A DNA stretch of 64,000 nucleotides from UBA1181 sp045601045 (GTDB lineage: Bacteria; Bacteroidota; Bacteroidia; Bacteroidales; Paludibacteraceae): the NCBI GenBank assembly GCA_045601045.1, contig JAZRZA010000026.1, forward strand, positions 14,402-78,401, written 5' to 3'. The notes beneath the pieces were generated by a model. It saw only the letters and a list, made by a program, of their open reading frames with translations, was not told where the DNA came from and searched no databases. This document shows positions 42,778 to 53,282 of this stretch, piece by piece; positions within the stretch are counted from its first letter, which is position 1; the number at the start of each line of letters is the position of its first letter. The position numbers and the translations under genes are program-made.

Positions 42778-45276
42778 ATGAAAGACAAATCAATTTTGAA
42801 GCACATAGGTAGTATCCTATTTTTCGTTGTCATCACTATCTTCTTTTTCCTTCCACAATTCCAAGGGAAGGAATTGTCACAAGGTGACCAAATCAAATGG
42901 CACGGAATGGCCAAAGAGACCGCTGATTTCCACGAAAAGACAGGCGAGAATGTCGCATGGTGCGGTAGCATGTTCTCCGGAATGCCAGGTTACACTGTCA
43001 GCATCAAGCACAACTACGTCAATGCGCTTTCAATGGTTGAAGCGCCTTTCAGCGCGCTGAATTACCATACTGCCGCCATCATACTATTGGCGCTCGTATG
43101 TGGTTACATCCTATTCATCACGCTTAGATGTCCGATTCCAATCGCCATTTTCGGAGCAGTGGCATTCGCCCTCTCCTCCTACTTTCCCATCATCATCGAA
43201 GCGGGACACGTGACCAAAGGATGGGTGATGGCCACCATGCCTATCGTCATCGCCAGCATGCTACTGATAATGAAACGCCAATACTTGCTGGGAGGAACAT
43301 TTTTCGCATTCGCCTTGACAGAGAACATTAGACATGGGCACATCCAAGTAACTTTCTATCTATTGATTCTCTGCCTATTCATTTTCATCGGCTATTTGAT
43401 CGGCAAAATCATCCAAAAGAAATATGGTGAAATCCTAAAATCAACGGGGGTTTTTTTGGCTGGCGCCACAGTTGCCATCCTAATGAACAGTGCCCAACTC
43501 TACTCCAACTACGAGATGAGTAAGAGCAGTATCCGAGGCAAATCGGAACTTACCGCGCAAGTGGACGGCAAAACAGATAAATCATCGGGACTGGACCAAG
43601 ACTACGCTTTCAGTTGGAGCTACGGAAAGGCGGAAACATTCACCTTCCTCATCCCTAATTTCAATGGAGGCGCATCCGGCGGAGAGTTGGATGCTAAATC
43701 ATCCGCTTTGGCGAAGGCATATAAGAAGAACCAAATGCAGACACCTAAGACACTGCGTACTTACACCTACTGGGGCGACCAACCCTTCACTTCAGGGCCA
43801 GTTTACCTAGGCGCGATTGTCTGTTTCCTATTTGTCCTCTCCCTATTTATCGTGGACAAGAAATACAAATGGTGGGTGGTAGCAGGAACATTATTCCTTA
43901 TCATCATGAGTTGGGGCAAGAATTTCTCCATCGTCAATGACTTCCTATTCCACCATCTACCATTCTACAACAAATTCAGGACGCCTTCCATGGCTTTGAT
44001 CATTCCGCAATTAACCTTCGCATGGTTAGGTGCGCTTGCGTTGAAAGCCATTTATGACGGCAGTGTGGAAAAAGAGAAATTAGTCAAATCACTTTACATT
44101 TCAGCGGGCATTACAGGCGGCATTTGCTTGATCTTCGCGCTAGTACCTTCCCTCTTCCTTGACTTCTCTTCCCCAATGGACGAGAACTATCAATTACCGG
44201 ATTGGTATCTCACCGCTCTTATGGCGGATAGGGAAAGCCTATTGACATCAGACGCATGGAGATCTTTCATCTTCATAGCCATCTCGTTTGTCATCCTATT
44301 CGCTCTCACACGAATAAAGGAGAGCAAGCCATACATCTACTGCGCTATGTCCGCCATCGCGCTGCTGTCATTCATTGATCTTTGGACAATCGACAAACGA
44401 TATCTCAACGAATCGAACTTCGAGAAGAAAACTAAGAAGAAGGAGTTTGTGCTAACAGAGGCCGACAAGTTCATCCTTCAAGACACTGCTCCATCTTACC
44501 GTGTCCTCACCATGAACAATCCGTTCAACGACACCAACGTCTCCTATTTCCACAAGTCCATTGGAGGATACAACGCCGCGAAGCTCCGTAGATACCAAGA
44601 CTTGATCGAGACGCACATTGTCCAAGAAATGGATGCGATCAGAGCTAACATGGGCGGCATCAGAACCCTCGCCGACGCGGACAAGGCGATATCCGACGCC
44701 CATACGCCAGTTTTGGACATGTTGAATATGCGCTATTTAATCCTCCAAAATGACATTCCTGCCGCCACCAACCACAACGCCAACGGCAATGCTTGGTTCG
44801 TGGATGAGATTATCTACGCGAATAATGCGGACGAGGAGATCAGTAAGCTGAGCGAAATCGACGTCAAGAAGAGCGCCATCGTAAACAAAAAGTTCATGAG
44901 ATATTTTGAACATTGCCAAGCGAAGAGGGATAGCGCCTCCACCATCACCATGACCGAGTACAATCCTATGAGCGTCAAGTACAAGGCGGATTGCGCATCC
45001 GACCAGGTGGCTATCTTCTCCGAGGTCTATTACCAACCAGGATGGAATGCCTATATCGACGGCAAGGAGGTGGACCATTTCCAAGCCAATTGGATTCTCC
45101 GTGGACTAGCAATTCCTGCTGGTGCCCACGACATCGAATTCAAATTCGAGCCAAAAACCTACTGGAATTTAACACTACTAGGTTCTATCGGCTCATTTAT
45201 ATTGCTGTTAGGTGTCATCGCAGCCATATTCTTTTCCTACAAAAACGGAATGCTTCTAAAGAAAGAAGAGGCTTAA
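42778..45276 (+). CDS. YfhO-family multi-pass membrane protein
   Basis: This 832-residue protein has a dozen or more hydrophobic helices (first at about 9-26), a large hydrophilic part (about 540-790) and a final helix (about 798-822). The periplasmic loop after helix 1 (QGDQIKWHGMAKETADF and FSGMPGYTV) and the C-terminal YYQPGWNAYIDGKEV with IPAGAHDIEFKF are typical of the YfhO family, GT-C-like proteins that take part in glycosylation of cell-wall polymers in Gram-positives. In Bacteroidetes the substrate is unknown. It lies just downstream of trpS. Confidence 0.82.
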   Translation: MKDKSILKHIGSILFFVVITIFFFLPQFQGKELSQGDQIKWHGMAKETADFHEKTGENVAWCGSMFSGMPGYTVSIKHNYVNALSMVEAPFSALNYHTAAIILLALVCGYILFITLRCPIPIAIFGAVAFALSSYFPIIIEAGHVTKGWVMATMPIVIASMLLIMKRQYLLGGTFFAFALTENIRHGHIQVTFYLLILCLFIFIGYLIGKIIQKKYGEILKSTGVFLAGATVAILMNSAQLYSNYEMSKSSIRGKSELTAQVDGKTDKSSGLDQDYAFSWSYGKAETFTFLIPNFNGGASGGELDAKSSALAKAYKKNQMQTPKTLRTYTYWGDQPFTSGPVYLGAIVCFLFVLSLFIVDKKYKWWVVAGTLFLIIMSWGKNFSIVNDFLFHHLPFYNKFRTPSMALIIPQLTFAWLGALALKAIYDGSVEKEKLVKSLYISAGITGGICLIFALVPSLFLDFSSPMDENYQLPDWYLTALMADRESLLTSDAWRSFIFIAISFVILFALTRIKESKPYIYCAMSAIALLSFIDLWTIDKRYLNESNFEKKTKKKEFVLTEADKFILQDTAPSYRVLTMNNPFNDTNVSYFHKSIGGYNAAKLRRYQDLIETHIVQEMDAIRANMGGIRTLADADKAISDAHTPVLDMLNMRYLILQNDIPAATNHNANGNAWFVDEIIYANNADEEISKLSEIDVKKSAIVNKKFMRYFEHCQAKRDSASTITMTEYNPMSVKYKADCASDQVAIFSEVYYQPGWNAYIDGKEVDHFQANWILRGLAIPAGAHDIEFKFEPKTYWNLTLLGSIGSFILLLGVIAAIFFSYKNGMLLKKEEA

Positions 45277-45331
45277 AAAGGATAAGGCCCAACATCGGAC
45301 AAAGATTAAGAGCAACAAAAGTCGAACGTTT

Positions 45332-46894
45332 ATGGAAAGTAATTCACGCAAACATTATACCATATTCACGCCATTCAAGACGATGTGTTTTGTACCAGAC
45401 CACTACTCAGTAGTGCTGGACAATGCGGAAGACTTGGCGGAGCAAGGTAATTTTGTGGATCTCGTTTATTGCGACGGGAAGGCCATACAAAACTGTATCT
45501 ACAATTGTTATGGAGACAAAAGACTTTGCAAAGCTTGCGTGAAGTATCAACGTTACTTCCACAGACACATCACCCACAAGGAGAACATCAAAGCGACACC
45601 GATTTCCCAGTTTCAACGTAGCGACATGGTGGATTTCAACCGCTTCGTCCAAGGAATCCACTACGAGACAATCGACGAGATCAAGGAGATCACCCACAAG
45701 GGGGCACACATCGGTCTGGCAGCCGTCTCCTCCTATTTGACATTAAGCAGAAACTTGGATCCGCTAATCGACGACGAATTCAAAGATTTCATGAACAGAT
45801 ACCTCTTCATGAGCGCGCAAACGACAGATTTGGCGGAAGAGGCCATCAAACAGCTTCACCCCGACACAGTGGCATGCTTCAACGGTAGATTGATCTGCAA
45901 TCGTCCAATAGTCGATTTATGCATCAACCAAGGAATGCCGTTCAAAACCTACGAAGTGGGATACAACGAAGAGAATAGAATCAACAAGAAGATTTTCGAC
46001 AACAATCTCCCCCACGACCCAGACACCAACACCAAGATGATCAATGCGTTGTGGGAATCAGAGGGGAAAAGCCAGGAAGAGCGAATCGCCACCGCGAAAC
46101 GATTCTTCGAAAAGAGAAGAAACGCCATCGTCAGCGGCGACAAGGTGGCCTACACCAAAAATCAAAGCATGGGACTTCTCCCGGCAGCTTGGGACAACTC
46201 CAAGATCAATATCTCCATCTTCAACAGTTCGGAGGATGAGTTCGCCTCTCTGGGAGAGAAGTTCGCCAAGTTATCCCTCTTCCCCAACCAAATCACGGGA
46301 ATCAAATACATCTTTGAGCGATTCAAGGATATCGAAGATATCCATTTTTACCTGCGGGTACATCCAAATTTGACCAAGGTAAACTATAAGTACCACAAGA
46401 ATCTCTACGAGTTGGACAAATACAAGAACGTAACCATCATCCCCGCAGATTCAAAAATCAGCACCTATACCTTGGTGGACAGCTCGGACAAGGTGATAGT
46501 ATTCGGCTCCTCTGTCGGATTCGAAGCGGCGTACGCCAACAAGCCTGTCATTCTTTTAGGATGTACGATGTACAGAGATTTAGGCATTTGTCATGTAGCC
46601 CATAGTACAGAAGAATTGGATCAATATATCCTAGACAAGGAGTTGAAACCATTGGACAATCTTGGCGCGCTTAAATTCGCCTACTACATCGTCAACTCAG
46701 AGTTTCCTACGCCAAAGTACTTCGCGGACCACAAGAAGACAACCAAGAGTATCCTAGGCAAGAAATTCATCCTTACCAGAAGTGTCATCCGCAACAGTCC
46801 ACTCTCGCCGTACATCAACTACTTTTACCAAATATTGGGCAAGTATCTTTGGTCAAAGTCAAAATGCAGTTATCCAACCAAGGAGCGTGAATAA
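45332..46894 (+). CDS. Capsule-type GT-B glycosyltransferase-like protein
   Basis: The 520-residue protein has no signal peptide. The C-terminal half (about 280-470) resembles the capsule-synthesis/CDP-glycerol transferase GT-B domain: FYLRVHPNLTKVNYKYH, VTIIPADSKISTYTLVDSSDKVIVFGSSVGFEAAYANKPVI, then GCTMYRDLG. The N-terminal half carries DLVYCDGKAIQNCIYNCYGDKRLCKACVKYQRYF, with five cysteines that may form a metal site. It probably makes a surface polysaccharide with the nearby glycosyltransferases; this is inferred from fold and context. An internal Met (MCFVPD) could be an alternative start. Confidence 0.65.
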   Translation: MESNSRKHYTIFTPFKTMCFVPDHYSVVLDNAEDLAEQGNFVDLVYCDGKAIQNCIYNCYGDKRLCKACVKYQRYFHRHITHKENIKATPISQFQRSDMVDFNRFVQGIHYETIDEIKEITHKGAHIGLAAVSSYLTLSRNLDPLIDDEFKDFMNRYLFMSAQTTDLAEEAIKQLHPDTVACFNGRLICNRPIVDLCINQGMPFKTYEVGYNEENRINKKIFDNNLPHDPDTNTKMINALWESEGKSQEERIATAKRFFEKRRNAIVSGDKVAYTKNQSMGLLPAAWDNSKINISIFNSSEDEFASLGEKFAKLSLFPNQITGIKYIFERFKDIEDIHFYLRVHPNLTKVNYKYHKNLYELDKYKNVTIIPADSKISTYTLVDSSDKVIVFGSSVGFEAAYANKPVILLGCTMYRDLGICHVAHSTEELDQYILDKELKPLDNLGALKFAYYIVNSEFPTPKYFADHKKTTKSILGKKFILTRSVIRNSPLSPYINYFYQILGKYLWSKSKCSYPTKERE

Positions 46895-46916
46895 GCACTT
46901 CTAACGCACAAAAAGC

Positions 46917-46952
46917 AAAGGGGGCATGGCAATCAACCATACCCCCTTTTTA
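46917..46952. terminator. Bidirectional terminator between convergent genes
   Basis: The stem AAAGGGGGCATGG/CCATACCCCCTTT, with one mismatch, is flanked by A-rich and T-rich tracts and can stop both the plus-strand capsule gene and the minus-strand glycosyltransferase gene. Confidence 0.75.
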
Positions 46953-46968
46953 TATCGTTAAAAACGCT

Positions 46969-47880
46969 CTAATCCTTTGAGAAGAGCCCTCGTGTCACAT
47001 GCGCACGGAAAGCAATTAACATGTCGCCCTTGACTTTCTCTCCTTTCAACAAGAAGCTCCACCACAAAACAATCGTGCCACCCCATTTTACCGCTTCGGA
47101 GAAGAGCCTCTTGACATATTTCCAAGTAGAAATCGCCTTAGTTCTTTTTCGTTCACTACATCCGATTTGGTAAGTCACACGCTCGAAATAATCCTTCTCC
47201 AACTTGGCTTGCGGAATAATATGATGCAACACCGGTCCAGGAAGATAGAGCACCTCCATACCTAACGCATGCATCTTATCAAAAATATCCTTCTCTTCCG
47301 AAGCGGTCAACGAACCACCTTTTCTTCCCAATTCCGTATTGAATAGTCCCACCTTTTGGAATACCTCGCTACGAAAAGCCGCATTTCCACCACCCGGGAA
47401 TCGACCAGAAGGATAATGACGTTGCGCATCACCGTAGTTCATCCATGCGCAAAGCAAAGCCTTCGTATAGGAGGTCATCCAAGATGGCTCACTGGTCTCA
47501 TACAAAGGTTCAATAGGTCCACCCGCGGCCATCACCCTCGGATGAAGCTTAAAACACTCCGCAAAGTCAGACAAATAGTGGTCATCCACCAAGGCATCAT
47601 CATCCACAAAGACCAAGATGTCTCCTTTCGCCTCCCGGATGCCTCTGTTCTTAGCGGCGGATAATCCTTGTTCCTCCTCTTTCACGTAACGGAAGACCAC
47701 ATCTGGATGGGCCTCCGCAAATTCTTGGCATACACCCTTCGTATTATCGGTGCAATTATTATCCACCAATAAAATCTCATAATTCGACTTTGAAAGGGTA
47801 TTCGCCACGATACTCTCCAACAAATTTCGGATGTATTTCTCTCTATTATAAGTACATATAATGACTGTCAGCATAATCAT
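46969..47880 (-). CDS. Family 2 glycosyltransferase
   Basis: This 303-residue GT-A enzyme has TVIICTYNREKYIRNLLESI, YEILLVDNNCTD, EQGLSAAKNRGI, the DxD-type LVFVDDDALVDD (about residue 92) and FPGGGNAAFRSEVF. A hydrophobic patch near residue 265 may contact the membrane. It probably extends a surface glycan; donor and acceptor unknown. Confidence 0.85.
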   Translation of the reverse strand: MIMLTVIICTYNREKYIRNLLESIVANTLSKSNYEILLVDNNCTDNTKGVCQEFAEAHPDVVFRYVKEEEQGLSAAKNRGIREAKGDILVFVDDDALVDDHYLSDFAECFKLHPRVMAAGGPIEPLYETSEPSWMTSYTKALLCAWMNYGDAQRHYPSGRFPGGGNAAFRSEVFQKVGLFNTELGRKGGSLTASEEKDIFDKMHALGMEVLYLPGPVLHHIIPQAKLEKDYFERVTYQIGCSERKRTKAISTWKYVKRLFSEAVKWGGTIVLWWSFLLKGEKVKGDMLIAFRAHVTRGLFSKD

Positions 47881-47956
47881 TAGACCATTATATAGGAATT
47901 AACAAAAGACAAAAGTATATCTATTACAAGAAAGAAACAAATTTAACGGGAAGGGA

Positions 47957-50293
47957 TCACTTCGACACATACGTGAAGAATTTCTTTTCCATCCGATTGC
48001 CGTCCTCATCCACGATAGTGATGACATGTTCCCCTTCAGTAGCGGTGACTCCCTTAAGGTGAGGCTCTGTCGTGGTGCCCAAATAGGTCTCGTCCAAATG
48101 CCAATAGAGCATCATACCTGGCTGATGATGGGCCACCTCAAAAATAATTTCACCCAATTCGCCACTCACCTCCTTCGGGATATACAATCGCCTGAAATCC
48201 TTCGGATAGATAAACTCCATCGGATGCTCCAAATCATCCTCACAGGATGGCGCGATAGGAGGCAACGGTCTGTAATTGGTCCCCTTCATACGATAATAAG
48301 ACTCCATCGTAGGAGGCAATACGAACCAACTCTTATGGACCATCTCCGTCGGTGAGAGACATCGAGATGTAACACGGTATTTCTCGTCTTGTGAGAGATG
48401 GACGATTCGGTGGTAAGGGCATGGTTCTCCGTTCGCGCAGGGAGCATAAAGCATCACCGTGTCAATGTTCGGGCAGTCCCTTCCCCTCAAATAGCCACTT
48501 TCATGGCACACCTCCATAGGGGAGAAATCCCGGGAAGGTTGACGGAACCATGTCGTATGGGGCAAAACATTGAAAACAGAAAACATTAACGGCGCGGCAT
48601 ATTTCGCGCCCGTCAACTCGGGACGTCCCTCTCCATCGGCGTTACCTACCCAGACGCCTACCACATATTCCGGCGTGGCACCGACCGCCCAAGCATCTCT
48701 GTTTCCGAAACTGGTACCCGTTTTCCATGCCACCTTTCGAGAGGAGGAAAAGACTCGCCAATCAGTCACATCCGGACGATTCAACTCCTTGATGGCCTCA
48801 AACGTATGCCATACTGATCCCGCATGGAACAGAACCGGCTCTTCAGAATATTTCGCCTTCTCTTTCCGACGGCATAACCTAGGGGCATGAATATCCCCTT
48901 CGTTGTAATTTTGGTTATCGTTATAATGGAGCAACGTCCGCGCCATAGAGGCATACACACCAGACACATCCCACAACGTAGCTTCCGCGCCACCTAAAAT
49001 CAAGGTCAATCCATAATGGTCCGGCGAATAGTCCAGTGTGGTGATACCCGCCCGCTTCAAATAATTTTGGAAGGCGGGGATGCCATATTTCCGCAGCATC
49101 AAAACAGCAGGGATATTTAAAGAACGGGCCAACGCTGTATGGGCAGGCACCGCTCCATCAAAGGTTCGGTTGTAGTTTTGTGGCTTGTAACCCGCAATCT
49201 GGATAGGCACATCCGGTAGCAACATAGAAGGGACCAACTGGCCATCCTCTATCATCGCGCAAAAAAGGAACGGTTTCAAAATGCTACCCGTACTACGTCG
49301 AGAAGTAATCACATCCACCTGGTTATCATCATTGTCATTGTAATGCGCGTTGCCACAATAGGCCAAGACATTTCCCGTCTCGGTCTCCTGCACAATCAAG
49401 GCGATATTCTGCACACCATTCTGCGCATACTCCCGCTGGAAACCCGACACAATCATCTCCATTTCACGTTGCAGCGCCGCATCCAAGGGTACCGTCACCA
49501 ACTTACCATGCTCCTCACGGTTGAGGCGATCCACCAAGTGAGGTGCCATCATCTGCAAAGAGTAGGGTTTATCAGGCAATGGCTCATCCAGAGCCAAATG
49601 GTAGGTCTCTTCATCAAAATTGCCCTCTTCAAACATTTTCCGCAACAGACGGTTCCGTTTTTTGAGCAACTGTTCACGGTTCTTACCCGGATGGATCATC
49701 GCGGGCGCGTTGGGAAGAACTGCCAACAAAGCGGCCTCAGCCCACGAGAGATCCTCGCCCTTTCGCATATAATAACGCCAAGTCGCCGTCTGAATGCCAA
49801 CCGTATTTCCTCCATAAGGCGCATTAGAGACATACAAAGAGATGATCTCCTCCTTCGAATAGTGCAGCTCCAGCCATAATGCGCCAACAGCCTCTATCAG
49901 CTTCTCGGACAACACCCTATTTTTTTGTCCTCTGCTCATTCGAATCACCTGCATGGAGAGGGTACTTCCTCCGCTGACGACATGTCCCGCCTTGAGGTTC
50001 TGCCTCAACGCCCTAAATATGGAGATAGGATTGACACCCAGATGTTGATAGAAATATCCATCTTCAAAACAAAGAGTAGCCTTTTTCAACTTATCAGGAA
50101 CAGTGTCCATCGGAGGGAACCGCCACTGGCCGTCATTGGCCAACCGTGCGCCGACCATTTCTCCCTCCTCCGTCACAACCACAGTGGAATAATCCTCCGG
50201 GAATAACTGCACACGCACCAAGAGGGCTATTATAAACAATAAAAAAGGGATGAAACATATCCACGCCTTCTTGCTACGCAAATATTGTTTCAT
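47957..50293 (-). CDS. pbpC: Penicillin-binding protein 1C
   Basis: This 778-residue bifunctional enzyme is anchored by one helix (about residues 9-28). The GT51 transglycosylase domain has CFEDGYFYQHLGVNP, GGSTLSMQVIRMSRGQ and the YVSNAPYGGNTVGIQ motif. The transpeptidase domain has the SxxK motif STGSILKP and KTGTSFGNRDAW. The end (about 690-778: FPKDFRRLYIPKE, TEGEHVITIVDEDGNR) is the PBP1C C-terminal domain. It polymerises and cross-links peptidoglycan. In many Bacteroidetes pbpC follows an alpha-2-macroglobulin gene; none is adjacent here. Confidence 0.93.
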   Translation of the reverse strand: MKQYLRSKKAWICFIPFLLFIIALLVRVQLFPEDYSTVVVTEEGEMVGARLANDGQWRFPPMDTVPDKLKKATLCFEDGYFYQHLGVNPISIFRALRQNLKAGHVVSGGSTLSMQVIRMSRGQKNRVLSEKLIEAVGALWLELHYSKEEIISLYVSNAPYGGNTVGIQTATWRYYMRKGEDLSWAEAALLAVLPNAPAMIHPGKNREQLLKKRNRLLRKMFEEGNFDEETYHLALDEPLPDKPYSLQMMAPHLVDRLNREEHGKLVTVPLDAALQREMEMIVSGFQREYAQNGVQNIALIVQETETGNVLAYCGNAHYNDNDDNQVDVITSRRSTGSILKPFLFCAMIEDGQLVPSMLLPDVPIQIAGYKPQNYNRTFDGAVPAHTALARSLNIPAVLMLRKYGIPAFQNYLKRAGITTLDYSPDHYGLTLILGGAEATLWDVSGVYASMARTLLHYNDNQNYNEGDIHAPRLCRRKEKAKYSEEPVLFHAGSVWHTFEAIKELNRPDVTDWRVFSSSRKVAWKTGTSFGNRDAWAVGATPEYVVGVWVGNADGEGRPELTGAKYAAPLMFSVFNVLPHTTWFRQPSRDFSPMEVCHESGYLRGRDCPNIDTVMLYAPCANGEPCPYHRIVHLSQDEKYRVTSRCLSPTEMVHKSWFVLPPTMESYYRMKGTNYRPLPPIAPSCEDDLEHPMEFIYPKDFRRLYIPKEVSGELGEIIFEVAHHQPGMMLYWHLDETYLGTTTEPHLKGVTATEGEHVITIVDEDGNRMEKKFFTYVSK

Positions 50294-50323
50294 CCCATTA
50301 TGATTTAAGCGAGAGAGCGATTA

Positions 50324-52126
50324 TTACACTCTGCTTGCACGTTTTCTTTCTGTCTCGTCCAAAAGGATCTTACGGAGACGCATGCTCTTAGGGGTAACCT
50401 CCACATACTCATCCTCCTTGATGTACTCGAGCGCCTCCTCCAAAGAGAAGATCACTGGCGGAATGATTCTCGCCTTATCGTCAGAACTCTTGGAACGCAT
50501 GTTGGTCAACTGCTTAGACTTGGTCACATTGATCACGATATCGTTGTCCTTACAGTGCTCACCCACCACTTGACCCGCATAGACTTCGTCTTGTGGACTG
50601 ATGAAGAAGCGACCTCTGTCTTGCAACTTATCCAAAGCGTATGCGAATACAGTACCTGCCTCCATAGCGATCAACGATCCATTGGTTCTACGCTCGATAT
50701 CGCCCTTGTATGGTTGATACTCCAAGAAACGGTGCGCCATGACGCCCTCACCAGCGGTAGCGGTCAAGACATTGGTACGCAAACCGATGATACCACGGGA
50801 AGGAATCACGAACTCCAAGTGAACGCGGTCGCCCTTACGCTCCATAGATACCATATCTCCCTTTCTTACGGAAACCATCTCGATCACCTTACCGGAAACC
50901 TCATCTGGCAAATCAATGGTCAATTGCTCCACTGGCTCGCACTTCACACCGTCAATCTCCTTGAAGATAACTTGAGGTTGACCCACTTGCAACTCATAAC
51001 CCTCACGACGCATGGTCTCGATCAAGACAGACAAGTGTAGCACACCACGTCCATAAACGAACCACTTATCAGAATCGGGATCCTTAACGACACGGAGTGC
51101 CAAGTTGCGGTCCAACTCCTTCTCCAAACGGTCGTTGATATGTCTTGAAGTAACGAACTTACCCTCTTTTCCGAAGAATGGAGAATCATTGATGGAGAAT
51201 ACCATACTCATGGTTGGTTCATCAATAGCGATTGGTGGCAATGGCTCCGGATTCTCCAAATCACATACAGTGTCACCGATGTCAAAACCATCGATGCCGA
51301 CCAAAGCACAAATTTCTCCGCATTGAGCCTCACGGACAGTAGCCTGACCAAATCCCTCAAAAACACGCAACTCCTTGATTCGAACCTTCTTCACCGTTCC
51401 ATCTCTCTTCACCAATGAAAGATCTTGAGACTCTTTCAAGGTTCCGCGATGGATACGACCGATGGCGATACGACCTACATAAGAGGAGAAATCCAAAGAG
51501 GTTACCAACATTTGAGGGGTACCCTCATTGATACGTGGTTCTGGGATATATTTGATGATGGCATCCAATACTGGTGTAATATCATTCTCACGAGGCTTCT
51601 TCCAGTCGTCCGACATCCAGTTGTTCTTAGCGGATCCGTAGATAGTTGGGAAATCCAACTGCTCCTCGGTAGCGTCCAAATTGAACATCAAATCAAAAAC
51701 AGCCTCTTGCACCTCTTCTGGACGGCAGTTAGGCTTATCCACCTTGTTGATGACAACGATTGGTTTCAAGCCCAATTGAATTGCCTTTTGCAACACGAAA
51801 CGGGTTTGCGGCATAGGGCCCTCGAAAGCATCCACCAACAAAAGAACACCGTCAGCCATGTTGAGCACACGCTCCACCTCACCACCGAAATCGGAGTGTC
51901 CTGGGGTATCAATGATATTGATCTTATAATCCTTATAGCGGATGGAAACATTTTTAGAAACGATGGTTATTCCTCGTTCACGCTCCAAATCATTGTTGTC
52001 CAGAATCAAATCCTGTGGCTTCTCATGGTCACTAAAGAGGTTACCAGCCAACAACATCTTGTCCACCAACGTTGTCTTTCCGTGGTCGACGTGAGCGATA
52101 ATCGCAACGTTTCTAATCTTTTGCAT
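50324..52126 (-). CDS. typA: Ribosome-associated GTPase TypA/BipA
   Basis: The 600-residue translational GTPase has G1 AHVDHGKTTL, switch region ERERGITI, G3 DTPGHSDF, G4 NKVDK and the BipA C-terminal domain (RTNGSLIAMEAGTVFAYALDKLQDRG, and NVTKSKQLTNMRSKSSDDKARIIPP). It assists 50S assembly and growth at low temperature or under stress. Length is the family norm. Confidence 0.96.
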   Translation of the reverse strand: MQKIRNVAIIAHVDHGKTTLVDKMLLAGNLFSDHEKPQDLILDNNDLERERGITIVSKNVSIRYKDYKINIIDTPGHSDFGGEVERVLNMADGVLLLVDAFEGPMPQTRFVLQKAIQLGLKPIVVINKVDKPNCRPEEVQEAVFDLMFNLDATEEQLDFPTIYGSAKNNWMSDDWKKPRENDITPVLDAIIKYIPEPRINEGTPQMLVTSLDFSSYVGRIAIGRIHRGTLKESQDLSLVKRDGTVKKVRIKELRVFEGFGQATVREAQCGEICALVGIDGFDIGDTVCDLENPEPLPPIAIDEPTMSMVFSINDSPFFGKEGKFVTSRHINDRLEKELDRNLALRVVKDPDSDKWFVYGRGVLHLSVLIETMRREGYELQVGQPQVIFKEIDGVKCEPVEQLTIDLPDEVSGKVIEMVSVRKGDMVSMERKGDRVHLEFVIPSRGIIGLRTNVLTATAGEGVMAHRFLEYQPYKGDIERRTNGSLIAMEAGTVFAYALDKLQDRGRFFISPQDEVYAGQVVGEHCKDNDIVINVTKSKQLTNMRSKSSDDKARIIPPVIFSLEEALEYIKEDEYVEVTPKSMRLRKILLDETERKRASRV

Positions 52127-52201
52127 CTTAATTATTTCTTAATGGGGAAACATATACACCCCGATTCATTAATTCAGAGGAGAGATAATTCACCTCAAAT
52201 T

Positions 52202-53164
52202 TCAAGTCGCGAATTTACAAAAAAATTCATTAAAAACATGTTCTCCAACATAAAAGTATTTTACGCAACCGATAGCCAATATCAAATGCAACGAAATGGC
52301 GAAGAGCAGCATATTACGGGAGGTCTCTCCTATCAAACCATTCAACTGTATAGGTTGTTCAATCTTACGGATCTTTAACCAGGTAAGGAAATGCAAGGCG
52401 CTATAAGGCAACAACATCAGCCATCCGAAGAGATTCGCCTCAATCAAAAGGCACAAAACAGCGGATAAAAGCACAGCCGTTAATCCAGAAGCTAAATAGA
52501 GATAGAGGCCAAACTTTTTGCCAAGCAACACCACCAAAGTACGCTTGCCCGATTTCGCATCGTTCTCCACGTCGCGGTAATTGTTCAAGACCAACAAGAC
52601 ATTCACAGCCAACCCAGTAGCGAGTCCTGCCAAGGTCACAACAGAGGTCCACACTAAGGTCTGGACATACGCGGTGAAACCCACCGCCACCAATCCGAAG
52701 AAGAGAATCACCGCCACATCACCCAAGCCATTGTAGGCCAATGGGAAAGGGCCTGACGTATAGAAGTAGGCGAAGAGGACACAGAAGATGCCGACAAAAA
52801 CCAGTTGCCATCCCACATAGAACATCAGAACAGATCCACATAGGCAGCCCAAGGCCACTACGGCAAGAATTCCCTTTTTCATGCAATCTGGCGTGATCCA
52901 TCCTTGTGCGGTCGCACGAAGGGGGCCCAATCGTCCCTCGCCATCACTACCCTTGAGGAAATCATAAAGGTCATTGATCAAATTCGCCGCAATCTGCATC
53001 GCAATGGCGAAGAGTAAGCAAGCCAAGGCTGGCACCAACTGAAACGTCTCATAATAGTAAGCGATCGCGCAACCCACCCAAACGGGAGCCACCGCTGCTG
53101 CCAAGGTCTTGGGACGAGCCGCAAGACACCAAGCCTTCAAGGAATTTTGTTTTACAGTATCCAT
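52202..53164 (-). CDS. menA: 1,4-dihydroxy-2-naphthoate polyprenyltransferase
   Basis: The start at 53164 (MDTVKQNSLKAWCLAARPKTLAAAVAPVWVG) matches MenA N-termini; an ATG 18 bases upstream is possible. The 320-residue membrane protein has about nine helices and two prenyl-diphosphate motifs: NLINDLYDFLKGSD (about 67-80) and NNYRDVENDAKSGKRTL (about 205-221). It attaches the isoprenoid tail in menaquinone synthesis. No other men genes are adjacent. Confidence 0.92.
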   Translation of the reverse strand: MDTVKQNSLKAWCLAARPKTLAAAVAPVWVGCAIAYYYETFQLVPALACLLFAIAMQIAANLINDLYDFLKGSDGEGRLGPLRATAQGWITPDCMKKGILAVVALGCLCGSVLMFYVGWQLVFVGIFCVLFAYFYTSGPFPLAYNGLGDVAVILFFGLVAVGFTAYVQTLVWTSVVTLAGLATGLAVNVLLVLNNYRDVENDAKSGKRTLVVLLGKKFGLYLYLASGLTAVLLSAVLCLLIEANLFGWLMLLPYSALHFLTWLKIRKIEQPIQLNGLIGETSRNMLLFAISLHLILAIGCVKYFYVGEHVFNEFFCKFAT

Positions 53165-53282
53165 TCTTAAATCTTTCCGCATTCACTCAAATTACGCGAA
53201 GATACCAAATTAACCTAATAACCACACAAAAAGGCGAGGATGAACTTCTCCACCCTCGCCTTCGCAAATATGACACCACAAA